Shown here piece after piece: positions 1 to 3,892 of a stretch of 9,121 nucleotides of DNA. Source of the stretch: CAZSTA01 sp964609495 [NCBI: uncultured bacterium] (GTDB lineage Bacteria; CAZSTA01); the NCBI GenBank assembly GCA_964609495.1, contig CAZSTA010000151.1, positions 1 to 9,121 on the forward strand, in the 5' to 3' direction. A program made the translations under genes and the position numbers. The notes under the pieces were generated by a model. That model saw nothing but the letters and a program-made list of their open reading frames with translations. It was not told where the DNA came from and searched no databases. Position 1 is the first letter of the stretch. Every line of letters begins with the position of its first letter.

Positions 1-485
1 TCTTCAAAATTGACCAATCTCTCGGTTAGAGAACTGATTATCTCTCTTGTTGGCTCTTCTATAAATAGGGGATAAAAGCATCTCTTTAACAGGGCATCAT
101 TTCTTATATATTTAGCATATTCATACCTTGAGGCTAGACCGATAATCGTCGTATCTCCCAGTGCTAATCTTTCCTTAAAAGAAGATCGCCTTATCAAATC
201 CCCCCAATCCAAGCCAATTATCCTCTTATTCCTCAGTATATCTGGGACTTCATTACTCACGATCTTCTGAGCTAATCCTACCACAATATCGAAACCAACT
301 TCATCATTCCTAACTAAAAGTGGATTCCCTCTCATCTTATGAGAGATAATTTCTATCACCATATTAATCTCTTTATCTCGAGAGGCTTTTGGCTTTAACT
401 TCCCATATCTAACCAACTGAGTTAGATCATAACTAAAACCTGGAAATGGAATGGGAAGCCCCTCTGCTACGAAAAAAAATCGCAT
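1..485 (-). CDS. Clp/Hsp100-like AAA+ protein lacking ATPase motifs (partial, left edge)
   Basis: Reading the minus strand from ATG 483-485 gives 161 open codons that run off the left edge. The sequence follows the first nucleotide-binding domain of ClpA/ClpB/ClpC: YDLTQLVRYGKL (19-30), GNPLLV (53-58), VGLAQKIV (69-76), RIIGLDWGDL (88-97), FKERL (103-107), YEYAKYIRNDALLKRCF (121-137) and EEPT (143-146). The usual Clp N-domain is absent. The Walker A stretch (usually GEPGVGKT) reads RNDEVGFD, so the lysine is F65 and the threonine D66. FKERL runs straight into the segment after Walker B, so about 40 residues including the Walker B Asp-Glu are missing. The second Arg of the usual ERRF motif is Cys136. 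An in-frame TAG lies two codons before the ATG, which fixes the start, and a G-rich stretch precedes it. ATP hydrolysis by this domain looks impossible. Homology is clear by eye; function is unknown, and a second domain may lie outside the window. Confidence 0.82.
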   Translation of the reverse strand, partial: MRFFFVAEGLPIPFPGFSYDLTQLVRYGKLKPKASRDKEINMVIEIISHKMRGNPLLVRNDEVGFDIVVGLAQKIVSNEVPDILRNKRIIGLDWGDLIRRSSFKERLALGDTTIIGLASRYEYAKYIRNDALLKRCFYPLFIEEPTREIISSLTERLVNFE

Positions 486-524
486 AAATACCTACCCCCC
501 ATCCGCATCGCACCTATCAGATAA

Positions 525-530
525 GTTATA
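525..530 (-). promoter_or_regulatory. Possible extended -10 element for the Clp-like gene
   Basis: On the minus strand these bases read TATAAC, preceded by TGA, so they fit an extended -10 (TGnTATAAT-like). Transcription would start near 518, about 33 nt before the ATG at 485. No good -35 hexamer is seen 16-18 bp upstream, so the call rests on the -10 alone. Confidence 0.3.
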
Positions 531-571
531 TCACTAGACAACAGTCGAGCTTGAGAACCCACCGCTTAAAT

Positions 572-599
572 CACCCTCTCCTAATCCCTCCCATCTTGG
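572..599. repeat. Partial copy of the MITE-like repeat (one end only)
   Basis: These bases (beginning CACCCTCTCC and ending CCCATCTTGG) align with the first 28 or so bases of the complete element at 644-747, in the same orientation, after which similarity stops. The preceding bases at 550-571 (CTTGA, CACC, TTAAAT in order) resemble those at 3449-3466, before another partial copy. Confidence 0.5.
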
Positions 600-643
600 T
601 TTTTGCTGAATTAATAAGGCTGTCAAGGAATCTTGTTAATTAT

Positions 644-747
644 CACCCTCCCCCTAACCCCCTCCCATCAAAGGAGGGGGGACTAAAGAGATCGAGCTTA
701 TCTCGATGTTCCCTCTCCCCTGGTGGGAGAGGGATAGGGTAAGGGGG
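644..747 (-). mobile_element. MITE-like palindromic repeat, copy 1 (complete)
   Basis: A 104-bp element, roughly 90% identical by eye, in reverse orientation, to the copy at 3535-3639. The ends form imperfect inverted repeats of about 24 bp (19 of 24 matching in copy 2). The interior holds CCCTCTCCC paired with GGGAGAGGG and a central GGGAAC/GTTCCC palindrome. The element is bracketed by a perfect 6-bp direct repeat, AATTAT, at 638-643 and 748-753, which looks like a target-site duplication. It carries no gene, so any movement would need a transposase supplied elsewhere. Strand is given relative to copies 2 and 3. Confidence 0.7.
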
Positions 748-801
748 AATTATATCTTGAACTAATAATAGGAACATATTTATTTGAAACCACTTAATTT
801 T

Positions 802-831
802 CAGGGTGGGAAACAATCCCTGTAGCCCACC
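802..831. other. Small hairpin with two alternative pairings
   Basis: GGTGGG at 805-810 can pair with CCCACC at 826-831. CAGGG at 802-806 can instead pair with CCCTG at 818-822, so the two stems exclude each other. No T-run good enough for an intrinsic terminator follows on either strand. It lies downstream of the hydrolase gene and could be a 3' end structure, but this is weak. Confidence 0.25.
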
Positions 832-883
832 TTTCTGTTGAGGGTTGAGGTAGATCAGGAATAGGCTAAAGCTGATTGCAATT

Positions 884-957
884 ACATCGCCTAACGCGGG
901 GTTGCTGAAGCCACCTTCCAGCTACCCTGGCTGGCCCGAAAATGGCTTCGGCGATGT
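884..957. repeat. Nested inverted repeat at the 3' end of the hydrolase gene
   Basis: Three nested arms share one axis: ACATCGCC (884-891) with GGCGATGT (950-957), GAAGCCA (907-913) with TGGCTTC (943-949), and CCAGC (918-922) with GCTGG (930-934). The right arms are contiguous, while the left arms are separated by a 15-nt bulge (892-906). The minus strand contains GTTAGGC at 889-895, which matches the GTTRRRY core of integron attC sites, but no partner core is seen on the other side. No T-run follows, so it is not a standard terminator. The structure ends 1 bp before the hydrolase stop codon. Confidence 0.55.
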
Positions 958-958
958 C

Positions 959-1822
959 CTAACCCGTCGTCTCAATCGGCTGCCACTGCCATCCCTCTCC
1001 CTTCTGGATGACGTGGCCCAGACCTGGGAAGGGGAAATGAGAGGCAATCACCAGGGCCTTCTCAGCAGCGGCCCGATCGAGGAGCCGACGCTTGGTGGCC
1101 ATGGCTTGTTCAGGCGCGAGGTCGACGACCGGGTACCAGTCGGGCTGCTCCAGATGGATAGGAGAGAGAACCGTATCGGAGATGCATAGCAGTTGTTCGC
1201 CTCCCGAGGAAATGGCTAATGCCATGTGGCCTGGTGTGTGTCCTGGCGCCGCAATGGCCTGTATGCCAGGCAGGATTTCAGTTTCATGGTCAATGAGATC
1301 GAGTTGGCCTTGAATCGGCGGGAGGTTCTTGCGTGCGAACATGAGTAGGAGTTGTTTGAAGTCTTCCTCCACTTCAAGCTGCGCCAGGTCTGGCTCTGAC
1401 GTCCAAAACTCCCACTCGTCCTTCCACATAACGTAGTGTGCGTTGGGGAAAGCTGGCTTACCCTCGGCATCGATGCTCCCCCCGATGTGGTCCGGATGCC
1501 CGTGCGTAAGAATGACCGTGTCAATGTCCACCGGCTCAATCCCCTCAGCCTGTAGATTCCGAAGTAGCTTTCCCGCGCTCGATATCGAACCAGCTCCCCC
1601 TCCTGTGTCCACCAGAACCCGGTGCTGTTTCGTGTTGATCAACAAACAGGTCCACGGTGTTGTTATCTCTCCTGACTGGATATTGTGTTCGCGAAGTACC
1701 TGCTCCAGGCGTTCTTTTGGCGCATTGACGAAAAAGATGTGAGTTGGATAGGTATAGGTGCCATCGCTGACGGCTATGCATTCGAAATCCCCTATCTTAA
1801 AGGGGAAGCTTTCGCTACTCAT
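959..1822 (-). CDS. Metallo-beta-lactamase-fold hydrolase
   Basis: Predicted 287-residue metal-dependent hydrolase of the glyoxalase II / lactonase-like branch of the MBL superfamily. Numbered from ATG 1822, the metal ligands are all visible: HGHPDH (H107, H109, D111, H112), H195 in APGHTPGH, D216 in ISDT, and H262 in ASHFPFPG. No signal peptide is seen, so it is probably cytoplasmic. GTG 1834 would add four residues, but it lies inside the Shine-Dalgarno sequence, so ATG 1822 is preferred. The gene starts 23 bp after the isomerase stop on the same strand and has no promoter of its own, so it is probably translated from the isomerase transcript. Its body is clearly GC-richer than its neighbours (about 60% in the stretch I counted near 961-1020), hinting at separate ancestry. 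The substrate cannot be told; a sugar lactone is a guess from the neighbour. Confidence 0.9.
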   Translation of the reverse strand: MSSESFPFKIGDFECIAVSDGTYTYPTHIFFVNAPKERLEQVLREHNIQSGEITTPWTCLLINTKQHRVLVDTGGGAGSISSAGKLLRNLQAEGIEPVDIDTVILTHGHPDHIGGSIDAEGKPAFPNAHYVMWKDEWEFWTSEPDLAQLEVEEDFKQLLLMFARKNLPPIQGQLDLIDHETEILPGIQAIAAPGHTPGHMALAISSGGEQLLCISDTVLSPIHLEQPDWYPVVDLAPEQAMATKRRLLDRAAAEKALVIASHFPFPGLGHVIQKGEGWQWQPIETTG

Positions 1823-1829
1823 ATTAATT

Positions 1830-1838
1830 ATCACCTCC
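1830..1838 (-). promoter_or_regulatory. Shine-Dalgarno deciding the hydrolase start
   Basis: The minus strand reads GGAGGTGAT here, an almost full anti-16S match, 7 nt before ATG 1822. It contains GTG 1834, which therefore cannot be the start if this site is used. Confidence 0.75.
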
Positions 1839-1845
1839 CCCTCAA

Positions 1846-3264
1846 TTACTTAGTGAATACTACTGACTCGACATCAAGCATCTCGCAAACCTGCACTAGC
1901 TCATCTACATAGTCTCCATATACCGCGTGAGAATGGTTGGAGCTATATCGAGATATAAGCTCAGCAGGGTCTATATCTAGCTTCACGAAAGCATGAGGCC
2001 ATTCACCGGAGGTCTCCTTCATCTTCTCCTCCGCTAGCTCCACAAATTCACCCTTCATAATCGCCATCCAATACTTGCCGTTCCTCCGAGCGAGTCTAGC
2101 CATTGTAACCTCGCCCTCTTTAGCTAGGTAGTGGACTGTTGCTCCACCAGCCTTGAAGTAATAGGGTATCTGGGGATAAAATGTAACCTTCTTCAGGTTT
2201 TCCTTGTAATTATCAGATCTAGCCGCATACCAAGTAGCCTGCGAACCGCAGTTGCAATAGACGAATACTCCTTCTTCCTCATCGAAGTGTCGGAAATCGA
2301 AGAAGAGGATGGGCTTACCTGAGAGTAGCTTCAAGATCTGCATCGTCAGAGCGCCATCCATATCGATTTCACATGCGCAGACGAATGGCTCCTTCTCCTC
2401 TTCCTCCATATCATAAGGATCGTTCAAGAATGCCTGGCTTAAACATTGGGTGCAGAATCCCTCGCTCATCTCTGGTTGACATTTGATCCCGCAGAAATCA
2501 AGCTCCATATCTTTGATGATCTGCTTAGTAGCTAGATAGCACCTGATCTGATACTTCAACACTTTTTCAGTGAGATTTTCATCAAAGGCGATCTTGCCGA
2601 TATTATCATTCAGCCAATCGAAGGCTTGCTCGACTCTTCCCTCGGGGATATTATCCGCAATCCTCACTATCTCCAGTTGATCGATATGCTCTATATCCAC
2701 TCCGAACTGATTTTGCCATTGTCTTAGCTCGCTGACCGCGGTATACATACCCATACTTCTTCCCCCGAAGCATCCATAGGTTTGTCCTCTTAGGCGATTG
2801 ACCACTCGAGCGGCTCGACAGAATTTCAGCACTTTATCTAATACCTTCTCATCCCTAATATCTCCCCAAACTCGACTATTCTTGATCCCCAACTGATCCA
2901 AGCTCCCGGCACTGGCTAGCATTCCCACCAACCCCGGATAGTCCGGATTTAAGTTTGATAGCAATAGATAAGGCCTCTTGCCATTTCTGGCGGCGATTAC
3001 CGCTAAGTTAGGAAAGCTCCATATCGAGAAGTTGAGGATAGTGCCATCGACGTTCTCCGCTATCATCTTCTGGGCTCCAGCGAAGGCTTTGCGCGGGGTA
3101 TTGATGATCTCATCACCAGTTACGACCTCGACCTCTCCAGTTGCCTCCAGGGTCTCAACCACCTGATCTAAAAATTTCTGATTCATCTCTAACAATTCTT
3201 CATGAACCCTTTGCCGACCATCCGAAAAAGTTAATATCCCGATCTTACTTTTGGGTTTAGTCAT
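1846..3264 (-). CDS. L-fucose/L-arabinose isomerase-family protein
   Basis: A 472-residue protein of the L-fucose isomerase-like family, which interconverts aldoses and ketoses (such as L-fucose/L-fuculose or L-arabinose/L-ribulose) using Mn2+. Family signs include the N-terminal Rossmann-like half, RGQTYGCFGGRSMGMY (159-174), IKCQPE (260-265), CACEIDMDGALTMQ (296-309), FFDFRHF (321-327) and a C-terminal NHSHAVYGD (443-451). E299 and D323 are 24 residues apart, the same spacing as the metal ligands E337/D361 of E. coli FucI; H444 or H446 would be the third ligand. The protein is shorter than FucI (about 590 residues) but normal for the broader family. It is unusually rich in paired cysteines (258/262, 271/274, 296/298, 337/339). 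The sugar substrate cannot be assigned. It is first in a two-gene unit with the downstream hydrolase and has a strong promoter. A GGGAG lies just before the ATG, with short spacing. Confidence 0.88.
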   Translation of the reverse strand: MTKPKSKIGILTFSDGRQRVHEELLEMNQKFLDQVVETLEATGEVEVVTGDEIINTPRKAFAGAQKMIAENVDGTILNFSIWSFPNLAVIAARNGKRPYLLLSNLNPDYPGLVGMLASAGSLDQLGIKNSRVWGDIRDEKVLDKVLKFCRAARVVNRLRGQTYGCFGGRSMGMYTAVSELRQWQNQFGVDIEHIDQLEIVRIADNIPEGRVEQAFDWLNDNIGKIAFDENLTEKVLKYQIRCYLATKQIIKDMELDFCGIKCQPEMSEGFCTQCLSQAFLNDPYDMEEEEKEPFVCACEIDMDGALTMQILKLLSGKPILFFDFRHFDEEEGVFVYCNCGSQATWYAARSDNYKENLKKVTFYPQIPYYFKAGGATVHYLAKEGEVTMARLARRNGKYWMAIMKGEFVELAEEKMKETSGEWPHAFVKLDIDPAELISRYSSNHSHAVYGDYVDELVQVCEMLDVESVVFTK

Positions 3265-3329
3265 ATCTCCCTAATTCCCCCTTAATCTAAAGGATAATAA
3301 TACATATGTCCAATCATCTCTTGCACTTC

Positions 3330-3358
3330 ATTATATCACAATCCCTAAATTTATTCAA
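3330..3358 (-). promoter_or_regulatory. Sigma-70 promoter of the isomerase unit
   Basis: On the minus strand TTGAAT (3353-3358) is followed after exactly 17 bp by a perfect TATAAT (3330-3335), and TGA just before it makes an extended -10. The expected start is near 3323, leaving about 58 nt of leader before ATG 3264. Confidence 0.8.
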
Positions 3359-3466
3359 CATCTATTTGATAGAATTTCGAGTTATGATTAATGATGTTAC
3401 TAAATTTCGCTTAATTTTTTGTCTGAGATGTTCGAGATCAGATCGGGTCTTGAACTCACCTTAAAT

Positions 3467-3490
3467 CACCCTCCCATCAAGAGAGGGAAG
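3467..3490. repeat. Partial, internally deleted copy of the MITE-like repeat
   Basis: The bases CACCCTCCCATCAA, followed by GAGAGGGAAG, align with the left end of the complete element at 644-747 if about 10 bp are deleted after CACCCTC. The copy lies 44 bp from copy 2. CCCTC and GAGGG within it can form a small hairpin. The bases before it (3449-3466) resemble those before the partial copy at 572. Confidence 0.45.
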
Positions 3491-3534
3491 CATATAAATT
3501 GGGGATCAAAATGATTTCAGATCAAATTATAATT

Positions 3535-3639
3535 CCCCCTCACCCTGGCCCTCTCCCACGAGGGGAGAGGGAACATCGAGATAGAGCTGATCTCTTTAGT
3601 TCCCCCTTCCCTCGATGGGAGGGGGATAGGGGGAGGGTG
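3535..3639 (+). mobile_element. MITE-like palindromic repeat, copy 2 (complete)
   Basis: A 105-bp copy of the element at 644-747, in opposite orientation. By eye about 90% of positions match, and most differences fall in hairpin loops and the central spacer. Hairpins seen: CCCTCTCCC/GGGAGAGGG, a central palindrome around GGGAAC/GTTCCC, and CCCCCTTCCC/GGGAGGGGG. Flanks are TATAATT on the left and TAATAC on the right, so a target duplication is only suggested. It sits between the two divergent promoters, about 60 bp upstream of the vWA -35 box. Confidence 0.7.
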
Positions 3640-3702
3640 TAATACAAAGTAAATTAGATCTCAGATCTCAGATTTTATATGCCTCCTCGAACAGAAAAAG
3701 TT

Positions 3703-3732
3703 TTGACAAAAAGGTTTAATATGTGTTATAAT
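3703..3732 (+). promoter_or_regulatory. Consensus sigma-70 promoter of the vWA-sigma unit
   Basis: A perfect TTGACA (3703-3708) and a perfect TATAAT (3727-3732) are 18 bp apart, with TGT just before the -10 giving an extended -10. Transcription should start near 3739, so the leader before ATG 3893 is about 150 nt. An A-rich stretch lies just upstream of the -35 box. This is the strongest promoter in the window. Confidence 0.85.
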
Positions 3733-3892
3733 TCTATTAGATTATAAGAAGAGGCACCTTAACTTAAAATAATATAGGAAGGGGGTGTGCTTAAAACTAA
3801 AATAGCATAGATTAAGATAGTTAAACTCTTCTATTCTCTGTATCGATAAAGGGATCTTTAGTTGCGTATATTACCTACAAGGAGCTGATAAG

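Larger units (their letters stand above)
486..958. other. Intergenic region between Clp-like gene and hydrolase gene
   Basis: No convincing gene is present. Short reading frames here fall in GC-rich repeats or lie antisense to the hydrolase. The region holds a possible minus-strand -10 element, a partial repeat, one complete MITE-like repeat, a small hairpin and a nested inverted repeat, all listed separately. The base composition shifts from AT-rich to GC-rich at about position 885, just before the end of the hydrolase gene. Confidence 0.7.
3265..3892. other. Divergent intergenic control region
   Basis: 628 bp without a gene. It separates the minus-strand isomerase unit from the plus-strand vWA unit. 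From left to right it holds the isomerase promoter, a partial repeat, a complete MITE-like repeat, a tandem AGATCTC AGATCTC AGAT at 3656-3673, the vWA promoter, and a leader of about 150 nt ending in AAGGAG (3879-3884), 8 nt before ATG 3893. Between 3359 and 3466 I see only AT-rich DNA. Confidence 0.75.

Noticed and set aside
551-742. 63-residue plus-strand reading frame
   Set aside because: It lies in the palindromic repeat; the proline/glycine-rich translation reflects the GC-rich repeat, and there is no ribosome-binding site.
884-957. Intrinsic terminator for the hydrolase unit
   Set aside because: The hairpin is long and GC-rich, but no T-run follows on the minus strand.
486-958. tRNA or CRISPR array in the intergenic DNA
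   Set aside because: No cloverleaf arms or T-loop signature, and the repeats are single dispersed palindromes, not regularly spaced direct repeats.
902-1189. 95-residue plus-strand frame over the hydrolase 3' end
   Set aside because: Antisense to the MBL gene, whose motifs are complete in its own frame; high GC makes stop-free shadow frames likely.
1443-1742. 99-residue plus-strand frame
   Set aside because: Antisense to the conserved MBL core; no domain recognisable.
959-1822. Complete integron gene cassette
   Set aside because: Only one attC-like core is present downstream, none upstream, and the gene is tightly joined to the isomerase with a normal ribosome-binding site.
1822-1834. GTG 1834 as the hydrolase start
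   Set aside because: It sits inside the Shine-Dalgarno GGAGGTGAT that properly spaces ATG 1822.
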